From a virus, in the IMG/VR virus record IMGVR_UViG_3300032820_000062, positions 1-32,599 of that record: DNA of 32,599 bases; one strand, 5' to 3'. The notes beneath the pieces are model-generated. The model ran no database searches, was not told the DNA's origin, and saw nothing but the letters and a program-made list of their open reading frames with translations. A program made the translations under genes and the position numbers. Shown piece after piece: positions 1 to 8,607 of this stretch (its first letter is position 1; every line of letters starts with the position of its first letter).

Positions 1-1
1 G

Positions 2-1069
2 CATGCGCAACCTGATGGTGAACTTGTTGACGTTATGGAAACGTCAACGGCGAACCGCCGGCAGCCGATGATTGTGTACCTGACGACTAGCGACTTCGAG
101 CGCGAGGGCTCTGTATGCAATGAGAAACACGGATATGCAACAAAGGTTCGCGATGGAATTATTGAAGTTCCCGAATTCTTGCCTTGCATCTTCGAAGCCA
201 AGCTTGACGATGACTGGGCCGACCCTAAAGTCTGGAAGAAAGCAAACCCGAATCTCGGAATATCGGTGTCAGAAGACTATCTCGAAAAGGCTTGCGCGAA
301 GGCGAAAGAGCTTCCGCGGTTCACAAATGAATTCAAGCGCCTTCACCTGAACCTTCGGACGGAACAGTCAGAACTCTGGATACCGCTAGACAAATGGGAT
401 GCCTGCAAATCTGAATACGATGCGGCAGACCTGGAGGGCAAGGAATGCTTCGCGGGTCTTGACCTGGCATCAACTAGCGATATCACCGCGCTGGTTCTGT
501 TGTTCCCGATGGGTGACGGCGAATTTAGAACCTTGGGTTTTTACTGGGTCCCTGAAGCGGCCATCGTGAAACGAACGACGCGCAACCATCCGTTCTACGC
601 AACTTGGAAAGAGGCCGGGCATATGCGTTCAACGCCTGGCGATATGACGGACTACGCTTTCGTCCGGAAGCATATTAACGAACTGGGTAAGCAGTATCGG
701 ATCCGGGAAATTGCGGTCGATAGGTTCTTCCAGGGCGCGCAGCTGTCGAACGAATTACAGGAACAAGACGGCTTTGAAGTCGTGGCGTTCGGTCAAGGTT
801 TCGCGTCGATGGGCGCGCCTTCGCTGGAGTTCGAGGGATTGGTTCGACGTGAAAAGCTTCGGCACAACGGCGACCCGGTTCTGCGTTGGATGGTGTCGAA
901 TATCTGCGTGAAGCGTGACGAAGCCGGAAACATCAAGCCCGACAAAAAGAGAAGCGGCGACAAGATCGACGGAGTTGTTTCGACGATCATGGCAATAGGT
1001 CGGGCAGCTGCCGGCATCAAGAAAGAAACGGCCAGCGTGTATGAAACGCGCGGCATGATCTGGATATAA
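2..1069 (+). CDS. terL: Terminase large subunit, C-terminal part (continues from the right edge)
   Basis: This is the 3' part of the DNA-packaging motor; its first ~196 codons lie at 31854-32441, joined through the circular overlap, giving a 551-residue protein, normal for HK97-type terminases. Codons are open from base 2, so the ATG at 35 is internal and not the start. This part has the end of the ATPase domain and the RNase H-like nuclease domain: GLDLASTSD (whole-protein residues about 348-356) holds the first metal-binding Asp, AVDRFF (D436) the second, and SGDKIDG (D519) the third. The enzyme cuts the concatemer and drives DNA into the prohead with the portal encoded 15 bp downstream. 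Family assignment (Terminase_1 type) is from motif layout and neighbours. Confidence 0.95.
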   Translation, partial: HAQPDGELVDVMETSTANRRQPMIVYLTTSDFEREGSVCNEKHGYATKVRDGIIEVPEFLPCIFEAKLDDDWADPKVWKKANPNLGISVSEDYLEKACAKAKELPRFTNEFKRLHLNLRTEQSELWIPLDKWDACKSEYDAADLEGKECFAGLDLASTSDITALVLLFPMGDGEFRTLGFYWVPEAAIVKRTTRNHPFYATWKEAGHMRSTPGDMTDYAFVRKHINELGKQYRIREIAVDRFFQGAQLSNELQEQDGFEVVAFGQGFASMGAPSLEFEGLVRREKLRHNGDPVLRWMVSNICVKRDEAGNIKPDKKRSGDKIDGVVSTIMAIGRAAAGIKKETASVYETRGMIWI

Positions 1070-1084
1070 GGGGCACGGTTCGAA

Positions 1085-2794
1085 ATGCCACAAGAGAAAT
1101 CAATCATCGTTGACGCATATGGTAAGCCTTACGAAGAACGGTCGAACGTGAAAGACCCTGCCGAATGGTTCTTGAACGCCGCAGGCGGTCAGCGAACGTC
1201 AAGCGGGGAACGGGTCACGCAGTCCGCCGCGTGGGCGCTGTCGGCGTACTTTGCCTGTATAAGCAACATATCGGAAGACATCGCCAAACTTCCGTTGCAC
1301 GTATACAAGCGCAAGGGTCGTGCGAAGACGAAGGCCACCAACAACGATCTTTACAGGTTGCTTCATGCTGCGCCGAATCCTGAAATGACATCTTTTAGCT
1401 TCCGCGAAACGATGGCGCAATACGCGCTTGCCTACGGTGACGCATATGCGGAGATACAGCGCAGCAAGGGCGGAAAGATTATCGCCATTTGGCCGCTTGA
1501 TTCGTCACGCATGAAAAAGGTTCGAGACGAAGGCGGCCGGCTGATCTATGTATACCATCGGGCGAATAATGAGATGCAGGGGTTCGACCCGGTGGACATT
1601 CTCCACGTTCACGGGCTCGGCGATTCGGGAACGTCTGGCGTTGCGTTGGTTGACGTTGCCCGCGAGGTTATCGGTTCTGCGTTGGCTGTGAACAAGTTCG
1701 CTTCGACGTTCTTCGGAAACGGGGCATGGATGGGCGGGATGATTTCTGTACCCCATGAGCTATCACCGAAGGCCCGGAACAACCTTGTTCATTCATTCGA
1801 GGAGCGCCATCAGGGCGCCGGAAAGTCTCATCGGCTTGGAATCCTCGAAGACGGCGTAGAATGGAAGGGTTCCATCGGAGTCGAACCGGATAAGGCGCAG
1901 TTGATCGAGGTCCAGAAATTCAAGGTAGAAGACATCGCCAGGCTTTTCAGAATGCCGCCGCACAAAATACAGATGATGGACGCCGCGACATACAGCAACA
2001 TTGAGCAACAGTCTATCGAATACGTTACAGATACCCTCATGCCTTGGCTATCCAGGTTCGAACAGGAGTTCGCGCGGTCCCTGTTCATTAGCGCTAACAA
2101 AAACCTTTTTGCAGAGTTCTTAGTAACCGGGTTGCTTCGTGGTGATTCGGTCAGCCGGGCGGCCTACTACCGCGAACGGTTCATGATCGGGACCATGAGC
2201 CAGAACGAAATCCGCGAGCTTGAAAACGAGAACCCGATTGGACCGGAGGGCGACACCTATTTCGTTCTTACGAATTTGTTGCCGCCAGGACAGACGCCGG
2301 CACCCGGCAACGGAAGCCGGGCTCGTCCGATTGGCGGGGAATCGGGCGACTTCCGCGTCAACATCGTCCGCCGGCTTGCCGCCGGCCAGCGGCCGAGCTT
2401 CGGCTCTATATTGCTACGCCTTTCAAACAATATGATCCTGAAATGCAACACAGCAAGGAAGCGTTCGCGGTTCGATGAATGGGCGTCTGGGTTGGCCTCA
2501 ACTGCCATGCAGTCGGCGCTGATTCACCTGTCGCCCTTCGTTGATGCGTTCGTTTTATCAGCGTGGCGCCTGGATTCTGATCAGCCCTTAACGGACTGTC
2601 CCAGGGAATTGGTGAGAACTATGAGCGGGACTATGGCCGAACGGTTCGGCGTCTGGATCGAAGGGTATGTTTCTCGCGGAACTAAGCCGACAAGTGACGA
2701 ACTGTGGTCGATGGTTGGCGATGAAATGGACGAACTTCAACAATTCACGGAAGGGCTTTTGGATGATAGACGAGACGATATACAGGAGGATTGA
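1085..2794 (+). CDS. Phage portal protein, HK97 family
   Basis: Forms the dodecameric ring at the capsid vertex through which terminase pumps DNA. The first ~410 residues follow the HK97 portal pattern: an N-terminal SAAWALSAYFACISNISED helix, LPLHVYKR, a wing region with DILHVHG, and the stem/clip region with IEVQKFKVEDIARLFRMPPHKI followed by SNIEQQSIEYVTDTLMPWL. The ATG follows terminase by 15 bp. At 569 residues it is about 150 longer than a typical HK97 portal; the extra C-terminal part (about 415-569) is helical-looking with an acidic end and is not part of the standard domain. Its 3' end overlaps the protease gene by 32 nt. Confidence 0.94.
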   Translation: MPQEKSIIVDAYGKPYEERSNVKDPAEWFLNAAGGQRTSSGERVTQSAAWALSAYFACISNISEDIAKLPLHVYKRKGRAKTKATNNDLYRLLHAAPNPEMTSFSFRETMAQYALAYGDAYAEIQRSKGGKIIAIWPLDSSRMKKVRDEGGRLIYVYHRANNEMQGFDPVDILHVHGLGDSGTSGVALVDVAREVIGSALAVNKFASTFFGNGAWMGGMISVPHELSPKARNNLVHSFEERHQGAGKSHRLGILEDGVEWKGSIGVEPDKAQLIEVQKFKVEDIARLFRMPPHKIQMMDAATYSNIEQQSIEYVTDTLMPWLSRFEQEFARSLFISANKNLFAEFLVTGLLRGDSVSRAAYYRERFMIGTMSQNEIRELENENPIGPEGDTYFVLTNLLPPGQTPAPGNGSRARPIGGESGDFRVNIVRRLAAGQRPSFGSILLRLSNNMILKCNTARKRSRFDEWASGLASTAMQSALIHLSPFVDAFVLSAWRLDSDQPLTDCPRELVRTMSGTMAERFGVWIEGYVSRGTKPTSDELWSMVGDEMDELQQFTEGLLDDRRDDIQED

Positions 2795-3530
2795 AGGCCG
2801 CGTCGGCTTTGCGAGAAGCGCCGCAGATTACCTTGCTGTCCTGGACGGGCCGCGCCGACAGATGGTTCGCCATCAGATTACACCGCGGGCCATGACGACC
2901 GTAACAGCAACGACCAGCGGGCCGGCTGTTATTCGAGACGACAGCCGCGACGGGCCGACAGAAGAAGCGCCAGACGTTCGAATAGCGGGCCATGCTGCTG
3001 TTTTCTATGATGGAACCCAGCGGACAGAATACCGCATCGGGGATGATATGGTTGAACGGGTTATGCCCGGCGCGTTTGATAGGGCAATTGAGGAAGGGCA
3101 CGACGTGCGCGGCGTCTTCAACCATGACAAGAATTTGATTCTTGGCCGGACGGCTTCTGGGACGATGACGTTAACCGTGAATCCAACGGGCCTACTGTAC
3201 AACATTAACCCGCCAGACACCCAGTCAGCCCGAGACGTTGTTACCCTGATCGAACGCGGCGACGTGTCCGGGTCGTCTTTCAAGTTCACTATCCGATCTG
3301 AGGACATGAAGCAGGAAGACGGGGCCCACGTGTTCGAAATTCGGGACGTGGACCTGTTCGACGTGGGGCCGGTGACGTTCCCAGCCTATGACTCGACAGA
3401 TGTTGAAATAGCGGAAGCCAAGCGCTGCGCCGAATTCTTGTCCAACAACAAAGCGGCCTTCTATGATCCTGAAGTGCTGCGGCGAGAATTACGGATTTCG
3501 GGCTTGACAACGTTCGGCCTAAGCTACTAA
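2763..3530 (+). CDS. Prohead maturation protease (HK97 / peptidase S78-like)
   Basis: Cleaves the capsid N-terminal delta region during head maturation. The ATG at 2763 is chosen because GGAAGGG (2749-2755) sits 7 nt upstream; the frame is open further up to 2667 but without a better site. The 255-residue product has a ~70-residue leader, then RIAGHAAVFYDGT, the catalytic histidine in GVFNHD (H121), the serine region GDVSGSSFKF (about 167-176) and DVGPVTFPAYDSTD (200-213), all hallmarks of the S78 fold. It lies between portal and capsid, as in HK97. There is no separate scaffold gene, in line with a capsid-fused delta domain. Confidence 0.92.
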   Translation: MIDETIYRRIEGRVGFARSAADYLAVLDGPRRQMVRHQITPRAMTTVTATTSGPAVIRDDSRDGPTEEAPDVRIAGHAAVFYDGTQRTEYRIGDDMVERVMPGAFDRAIEEGHDVRGVFNHDKNLILGRTASGTMTLTVNPTGLLYNINPPDTQSARDVVTLIERGDVSGSSFKFTIRSEDMKQEDGAHVFEIRDVDLFDVGPVTFPAYDSTDVEIAEAKRCAEFLSNNKAAFYDPEVLRRELRISGLTTFGLSY

Positions 3531-3533
3531 GAT
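3504..3533 (+). promoter_or_regulatory. Candidate promoter for the capsid gene
   Basis: TTGACA (3504-3509), an 18-nt spacer, and TAAGAT (3528-3533) overlap the end of the protease gene and face the capsid gene. The -35 is perfect and the -10 matches 4 of 6. A separate capsid promoter would fit the 257-nt gap downstream, but this rests on the motif only. Confidence 0.35.
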
Positions 3534-3549
3534 ATTGCGGGCAATAATG

Positions 3550-3688
3550 AAACTCCAGGTCGGCCCCGTATAGACAAATTGTTTAGACCGGCCACCTGAA
3601 GACGGTCCATCGTACACATAATAAACTCCAGGTCGGCCCCGTATAGACAAATTGTTTAGACCGGCCACCTGAAGACGGCCCATCGTAC
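3550..3688. repeat. Two 66-bp direct repeats upstream of the capsid gene
   Basis: Copies at 3550-3615 and 3623-3688 (offset 73 bp) differ at one base (T3606 versus C3679). Each contains an imperfect hairpin (AGGTcGGCC at 3557-3565 with GGCCACCT at 3590-3597) and, in its loop, the short palindrome ACAAATTGT. They fill most of the 257-bp gap between protease and capsid, which has no other gene. Possible roles are a doubled operator, mRNA stability hairpins protecting the capsid message, or a recombination/packaging site; the sequence does not decide. Confidence 0.9.
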
Positions 3689-3787
3689 CCAAAGGGCGCG
3701 GTCGCTGTTGGTTGTTCCTTTAAGAGACACCGGTTGCGTTCGCGCCCTTATTCTATGCGCGTGCAACCCTTTCAAGGACTTGAAACA

Positions 3788-5179
3788 ATGAAAACGATAC
3801 AAGAGCTTCGCGAGGAGCTTCAGTCGCTGACGGACAGGGCGAACGAAATCCTGCAAGCGGCCGACACTGAAAGCCGTGCGCTAACGGAAGACGAACGAAA
3901 TGGGGCTGACGACCTTTTGAAGCAGGCCGATGTAGTTAAGTCTGAGGTCGGACAGCGTCAGTCGGAAATCGACATCCGCGCCCGTGCCGCTTCACTGAAT
4001 GATCATGTTGACGATTCAACGCGCAGGGCTCACGATGGAAGCGTCCGCGTTGATGACGAACCCAATGTGATCGAATCACGCGGCAACATTTCCGTACGGG
4101 ATCGGTCAATGCCGGACTATGGCGGCCGGATCAAAGGGTTCGCGAACAAACGGCAAGCCTACGCCGGCGGACAATGGCTTCGGGCTGTCGTCACGGGTGA
4201 CGAACGCGCCCGCAGTTGGTGCCGCGATAACGGTATGGATATGCAAAGCCGCGCGCTCGGTTTAACCAATAACACAACCGCCGGCTACCTGGTCCCCGAA
4301 GAACTTTCAAGCGCGTTGATCAACCTACGCGAAGAGCGCGGCATTGCGCGCCGGTTCGCGAATGTTCTTCCAATGGGAACCGAGACCGTTTTGATTCCTC
4401 GCCGAACGGGTGGCGTGACGGCTTACGCGATGGGCGACAATCCATCAACAGGCGTCACGGCTTCCGATCCAACAGTTGACCAGATCGAATTGAATGCGCG
4501 GGTCTGGGCAGCATTGACTCAGGTTTCCAATTCGTTGATGTCCGCAGCTGTTATAAATGTCGCGAGCTGGTGCGCTGATGAATTCAGCTATGCGTTCGCA
4601 GACCGCGAAGATGAAGCGCTATTCAACGGTGACGGAACGTCAACGCATCACGGAATCTTCGGGATCACGCAGAAGCTTATGGACGGAAACCATAATGCTG
4701 GGCTGATTACAACGTCAGCCGGCGAGCTTGCTTTCTCAGATCTGACCTTTGCCCATTTCGAAACCGCAATCGGTACGCTTCCGCGGTACGCTGCGAACGG
4801 TGCGGCTTGGTTCGTTTCGCAGTTCGGCTTCGCTCGCGCTATGCAACGGCTCGCGGATACCGTGGGCGGAATGACGTTCAGCGATGTCGGCGCAGGGCTT
4901 GGCCCCAGCTTCTTGGGATTCCCGGTTGTCATTACGCAGGTAATGACCGCCGCAACCGGCGACTCGGCTAACACGGTTCTTGTTGTTCTTGGCAATCTGC
5001 GCCAGGGTGCGACGTTGGGCGACCGCGAAGGGTTCAGCCTACAGGTTCTTCAAGAGCGTTACGCTGAGTTCCTTCAGACTGGTTTGATGGCGACGACGGC
5101 CTGGGACATTGCCGTTCACGGGCTCGGCGACAATACAAACGCCGGGCCGATTGTCGGAATTGAAACTCCGGCCAGCTAA
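3788..5179 (+). CDS. Major capsid protein, HK97 fold
   Basis: Builds the icosahedral shell. The ATG at 3788 is preferred over the upstream in-frame ATGs because AAGGA (3774-3778) is well spaced and the protein then starts directly with a coiled-coil (residues 1-~75: MKTIQELREELQSLTDRANEIL...), the usual scaffold-like delta domain removed by the protease encoded upstream. The body has the HK97 capsid pattern: GYLVPEELSSALINLREERGIARRFANVLPMG, VTASDPTVDQIELNARVWAALTQVSNSLM, FADREDEALFNGDGTSTHHGIFGI and a C-terminal FLQTGLMATTAWDIAVHG. The length, 463 residues, is somewhat long for the family because of the delta domain. Confidence 0.95.
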   Translation: MKTIQELREELQSLTDRANEILQAADTESRALTEDERNGADDLLKQADVVKSEVGQRQSEIDIRARAASLNDHVDDSTRRAHDGSVRVDDEPNVIESRGNISVRDRSMPDYGGRIKGFANKRQAYAGGQWLRAVVTGDERARSWCRDNGMDMQSRALGLTNNTTAGYLVPEELSSALINLREERGIARRFANVLPMGTETVLIPRRTGGVTAYAMGDNPSTGVTASDPTVDQIELNARVWAALTQVSNSLMSAAVINVASWCADEFSYAFADREDEALFNGDGTSTHHGIFGITQKLMDGNHNAGLITTSAGELAFSDLTFAHFETAIGTLPRYAANGAAWFVSQFGFARAMQRLADTVGGMTFSDVGAGLGPSFLGFPVVITQVMTAATGDSANTVLVVLGNLRQGATLGDREGFSLQVLQERYAEFLQTGLMATTAWDIAVHGLGDNTNAGPIVGIETPAS

Positions 5180-5232
5180 CGCGCGGCCGTCTGTTTGATT
5201 AGTTTAAACCTTTTCGATTGGAGTGAATCAAA

Positions 5233-5664
5233 ATGATTCAAGCACAAAAAGGGCGCGACCAGGTGCTGCTGACGCCGCAGCTGGTGACCGATGCCGCGAC
5301 TGCTACGGCAAACATGGATTGCCGTGATGGCGATTATGCAACCATCCGAATAAACTTTGCAGCTGAACAGGCTGCCACGTCGGGCGATCCGACTATCAGT
5401 CTTCTGGAGTCGGACGACACCGTGGTCACCAATTTCACAACGGTCACCGCGAACATTACGAAGAACCTTGAGACGACGGGCATGGTTCGCTATGAAGTGG
5501 ACCTGCGCGGGCGCCGGCGCTATTTACGGCTTGCCATCACGGCGGCCACGCCCGACGCTGATATAACCTGTGGGGCAATCGGTACACTGTCGCGACTGGA
5601 CGAAGCGCCAGCGAATACAACCGATATGCAGTCCACGACATACGACACGGTCGTCATACTGTAG
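5233..5664 (+). CDS. Probable capsid decoration / head-associated protein
   Basis: A 143-residue protein with GGAG (5220-5223) 9 nt before its ATG. It is rich in short beta-strand segments and Thr, with a central VDLRGRRRYLRLAIT stretch and no membrane segment. I do not recognise a named domain. Small beta-rich proteins directly after the major capsid gene in HK97-type phages are often decoration or capsid-stabilising proteins, and that is the inference here. A minor head protein is the main alternative. Confidence 0.5.
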   Translation: MIQAQKGRDQVLLTPQLVTDAATATANMDCRDGDYATIRINFAAEQAATSGDPTISLLESDDTVVTNFTTVTANITKNLETTGMVRYEVDLRGRRRYLRLAITAATPDADITCGAIGTLSRLDEAPANTTDMQSTTYDTVVIL

Positions 5665-5733
5665 GTTCTCATCGGGCTGCCGTTGTCGCGTAGTTGCGGC
5701 AGCGGCAGCCCATCTTTTCACGAAAGGAAAAGG

Positions 5734-6888
5734 ATGGCCGTCAAGCTGAATCTGGGCGCAGGAAGTACCGATATCGAAGGGTTTCACCCATTAGATGCGA
5801 AGATGGGGCACGACGTGCGCCACCTTGAATACGAAGATGAATCCGTCGATGAAATCCGCGCTTCGCATATTCTTGAGCATTTCAGCTATCGTGAAGTTTC
5901 GTCCGTTCTGGGCGAGTGGCTGCGCGTGCTGAAGATGGGCGGCAAGATCAGGCTCGCCGTTCCTGACCGAGATTGGATTGATGCGCACCCCGACGACCCT
6001 GGCGCCGAAGCGTTCCTGATGGGCGGCCACGCTGACACGCTGGACGTTCACAAGTCCACGTTCAACAAGGCCAGGCTTTCCGACATCATGAAGCGGTCAG
6101 GGCTCGAAGAGATTAACGAATGGGAATCCGACCACAAGGACTGTTCATCGCTGCCGGTGTCGCTGAACCTGGAAGGCGTCAAGCGTCGAAGTGTCGTTGT
6201 TACTCCGAAGGCGCAGGACTTGAAGATTCGGGCGCTGCTTTCTATTCCGCGAATCGGGTTTAATGATCACTGGGGGTGCATTGTCGATTCGCTGGCCCCG
6301 TTCGGCATTCCGATCATGAGGTACACGACTGCATTCTGGGGGCACGGTATTCAATTGGGCCTGGAGGAAAGCTTGAATGATGGCATGGATTGGGTGCTAT
6401 GCCTTGATTACGATTCTATCTTTTCGAAAAAGCACCTTGACAACCTGATGGGCCACTTCGGCCGAAACCCTCAAATCGACGCCCTGGCACCGTTGCAGAT
6501 TGGGCGCAACCGCGAAGCGCCGCTGTTGACCATCAAAGGGAAGGACCGGCTTTCAGTTAGCAGCAAGCCGATCCAAGCAGATACAGCGCATTTCGGGATG
6601 ACGCTTATCAGAATGGACGCGCTTGCGGATGTCCCGAAACCGTGGTTCCACGGACGGCCGGCCCCTGACGGAACCTGGAGTGACAAGCGCCGCATCGACG
6701 ACGATATCTGGTTCTGGAAGCGATGGGCCGCAGCCGGAAAAAGTGTTTTTGTTGCAACCGATGTCCAGATCGGACACCTTGAATGCGTCGTCTCTGTATA
6801 TGATGACAAACTTGAAAAAACTTTTATCACGATGGACGAATGGCAAGACAAGCACCGGCCAGGCACGAACCGAAGGGGGGACGTTTAG
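5734..6888 (+). CDS. Two-domain SAM methyltransferase / GT-A glycosyltransferase fusion
   Basis: The ATG at 5734 follows the purine-rich run AAAGGAAAAGG; the open frame upstream has no site. Residues 1-~155 look like a class I SAM-dependent methyltransferase: motif I LNLGAGS (5-11), an acidic strand, SHILEHF (44-50) and a following LKMGGKIRLAVPD. Residues ~163-384 look like a GT-A glycosyltransferase: LLSIPRIGFNDHWGCIVDSL, the metal-binding DYD (225-227) in VLCLDYDSIF, a late IDDDIWFWKRW and a GH pair (347-348). It sits in the middle of the head operon, so virion-protein glycosylation with modification of the sugar is a reasonable inference; host-surface sugar modification is the alternative. 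Both domains are recognised from motifs only. Confidence 0.8.
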   Translation: MAVKLNLGAGSTDIEGFHPLDAKMGHDVRHLEYEDESVDEIRASHILEHFSYREVSSVLGEWLRVLKMGGKIRLAVPDRDWIDAHPDDPGAEAFLMGGHADTLDVHKSTFNKARLSDIMKRSGLEEINEWESDHKDCSSLPVSLNLEGVKRRSVVVTPKAQDLKIRALLSIPRIGFNDHWGCIVDSLAPFGIPIMRYTTAFWGHGIQLGLEESLNDGMDWVLCLDYDSIFSKKHLDNLMGHFGRNPQIDALAPLQIGRNREAPLLTIKGKDRLSVSSKPIQADTAHFGMTLIRMDALADVPKPWFHGRPAPDGTWSDKRRIDDDIWFWKRWAAAGKSVFVATDVQIGHLECVVSVYDDKLEKTFITMDEWQDKHRPGTNRRGDV

Positions 6889-7131
6889 ATGATGCTGAAG
6901 CTGTTGAAACCTTGGCGGCGGTTCAAGGCGGGCCACGTATTCGATCCACACCACAACGGGGTCGCAGATGCGTTGATCCGTAAAGGGTTCGCGGTCGCAG
7001 CTGACAGCGCGCCGGAGCGTCGCCAGGCACAACGAGAAGCACCGGAACCAATGGCCGCAGTATTCGACGCGGCACGCGATGCGATGGAACCAAAGCCCAG
7101 ACGGGCACGCAAGCGCACGACAAAGAGTTAG
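6889..7131 (+). CDS. Small basic protein of unknown function in the head operon
   Basis: An 80-residue protein whose ATG directly abuts the stop of the preceding fusion gene (an alternative ATG is one codon later), indicating translational coupling. Its N-terminus reads MLKLLKPWRRFKAGHVFD, followed by NGVADALIRKGFAV, a pattern seen in small proteins before head-tail connectors. The C-terminal ~20 residues are Arg/Lys-rich (PKPRRARKRTTKS), which suggests nucleic-acid contact. I cannot assign a function. Confidence 0.6.
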   Translation: MMLKLLKPWRRFKAGHVFDPHHNGVADALIRKGFAVAADSAPERRQAQREAPEPMAAVFDAARDAMEPKPRRARKRTTKS

Positions 7132-7142
7132 GCTAATATACC

Positions 7143-7745
7143 ATGTCGATATATGCACTGAATCAGACAACGGCGCCGGCAGCTGAACCGGTGACCGCCG
7201 CGGAAGCGAAGCTTCACGTCAAGCAGGATTCGGCCGCGGATGACGCCATTTTCACGCGGTTGATCGAAGCGGCACGGGACAAGGTCGAATCGGACACCGG
7301 CCGGCAGTTGATCACAGCTGACTGGACGCTGGGTTTGCAATCGTTCCCTAAAGAGATATTGTTTCCTTATCCGAAGCTGCAAGCCGTTATCACGCCTACC
7401 TATATCGACACGGCCGGCGATTCGCAGTCGCTGGCGGCATCCGTTTATCAGGTAGACGCCTTGTCTGAACCTGGCCGGATGCGCGAAGCGCACGGGCAAA
7501 CGTGGCCGGGAACGCGCGACGATTACAACGCGGTTTCTATAGTTTACCGATGCGGATACGGGCTGAGCGGGGCATCAGTGCCGGAAGGGTTGAAGCAGGC
7601 GATGCTGCTTTTAATCGGACACTGGTATGAAAACCGTGAAGCCGTGCTTGTTGGGACAATATCTAAAGAAATTGAGCTTTCCTATAATGCGCTTGTTTCC
7701 CCGTACAAAGTAGGGTGGTTGTGGTATGCGGTCGGGAACACTTAG
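7143..7745 (+). CDS. Head-tail connector protein (phiE125 gp8 / gp6-like)
   Basis: A 200-residue adaptor expected to dock under the portal after packaging. The N-terminal half carries the family pattern PVTAAEAKLHVKQDSAADDAIFTRLIEAARDKVESDTGRQL, and the C-terminal half VPEGLKQAMLLLIGHWYENREA, both typical of phage connectors of this type. No strong Shine-Dalgarno is visible at the ATG. The stop lies 20 nt inside the next gene, consistent with coupled expression of the neck proteins. Confidence 0.88.
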   Translation: MSIYALNQTTAPAAEPVTAAEAKLHVKQDSAADDAIFTRLIEAARDKVESDTGRQLITADWTLGLQSFPKEILFPYPKLQAVITPTYIDTAGDSQSLAASVYQVDALSEPGRMREAHGQTWPGTRDDYNAVSIVYRCGYGLSGASVPEGLKQAMLLLIGHWYENREAVLVGTISKEIELSYNALVSPYKVGWLWYAVGNT

Positions 7746-8061
7746 ACACCAAGTTCAGGTCTGGAAGAACGCCGAAACGCAGGACGCCGAAGGACAAACC
7801 ACCTACACGCCCGCGCTAGACGGTACGCGATGGGCGCAGGTGGAGCCCCTGACGGGCCGTGAATTCTTCGCAGCTGGGCAAATGGAAGCCAGGCACACTC
7901 ACCGGGTTCGGATGCGCTATTATGATTCGAGCTTGAATTCGGTTGATTATTACCTGGTCTTGATCGAAGGAACAAGAACGCTTCAAATCAATTCTGTTTC
8001 TGACATCATGGAAAACAATAGAGAAATTGAATTGATGTGTACGGAAGTCAAGGGGGCCTAG
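7726..8061 (+). CDS. Head closure protein (SPP1 gp16-like adaptor)
   Basis: A 111-residue protein matching the phage head-tail joining pattern: a basic start MRSGTLRHQVQVWK, then WAQVEPLTGREFFAAGQMEARHTHRVRMRYY and a closing ENNREIELMCTEV. It closes the connector so that packaged DNA is retained and offers the tail attachment face. It overlaps the connector gene by 20 nt, and its stop codon is directly followed by the next ATG. Confidence 0.88.
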   Translation: MRSGTLRHQVQVWKNAETQDAEGQTTYTPALDGTRWAQVEPLTGREFFAAGQMEARHTHRVRMRYYDSSLNSVDYYLVLIEGTRTLQINSVSDIMENNREIELMCTEVKGA

Positions 8062-8607
8062 ATGGCGCGTTTGTCACGAGAAGGGTTTGTCGACTTTAAG
8101 GTGGTCGGCGACCTTGAACTTGAAGCGGCCTTAAAAAAACTTCCGCTTGTTGCGCAAAAAAAAGTATTCCGCCCAGCATTAAGGGCGGCCGCGAGGCCTA
8201 TATTGGTTTCAGCGAAGGCCAGGGTACCTGTCAAGACTGGAAAGCTTCGGCGATCTTTGAGGGTGCGATCAATCAGAAGAACGCGGAAGCGGATTGGTGT
8301 CAAGGTCGTTTCGTTCTTTGTCGGCGAAGCGTTCTACGGTGGCCCGGTTGAGTTCGGCCACTTTGCTGGCAGGCGGACAAGGATTTCAAGGCGCAATCAA
8401 AGGAAAGGCCGGGCTGCCTCAAGCTTTGGCGAGACAAGGATATGGGTCAAGCCGCAGCCGTTCCTGCGGCCAGCCCTTGACGAAAATCGGGAAAGGTCGA
8501 AAGGAATACTCCGGAAGACAATACATAACAATCTTAACAAGGTTGCGAAACGGTTGAGCCGGAAGTCAACAGCACGGCTGCGTCGGGCAATCGGGAAGAC
8601 GGTTTAA
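8062..8607 (+). CDS. Neck / tail completion protein, HK97 gp10 family
   Basis: A 181-residue, very basic protein. The family signature is visible in LEAALKKLPLVAQKKVFRPALRAAARPILVSAKARVPVKTGKLRRSL and PVEFGH, with WVKPQPFLRPALDENRE near the C-terminus. It belongs to the head-tail interface set, between head closure and tail terminator. The start abuts the previous stop (TAG-ATG), and the stop overlaps the next start (TAATG). The Arg/Lys-rich insertion around residues 120-140 and the C-terminal tail are longer than I expect for the family. Confidence 0.85.
   Translation: MARLSREGFVDFKVVGDLELEAALKKLPLVAQKKVFRPALRAAARPILVSAKARVPVKTGKLRRSLRVRSIRRTRKRIGVKVVSFFVGEAFYGGPVEFGHFAGRRTRISRRNQRKGRAASSFGETRIWVKPQPFLRPALDENRERSKGILRKTIHNNLNKVAKRLSRKSTARLRRAIGKTV

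Noticed and set aside
1-159. Direct terminal repeats as physical phage ends
   Set aside because: The repeat is inside terL, in frame at both ends, short and not perfectly identical; circular assembly overlap is the simpler explanation.
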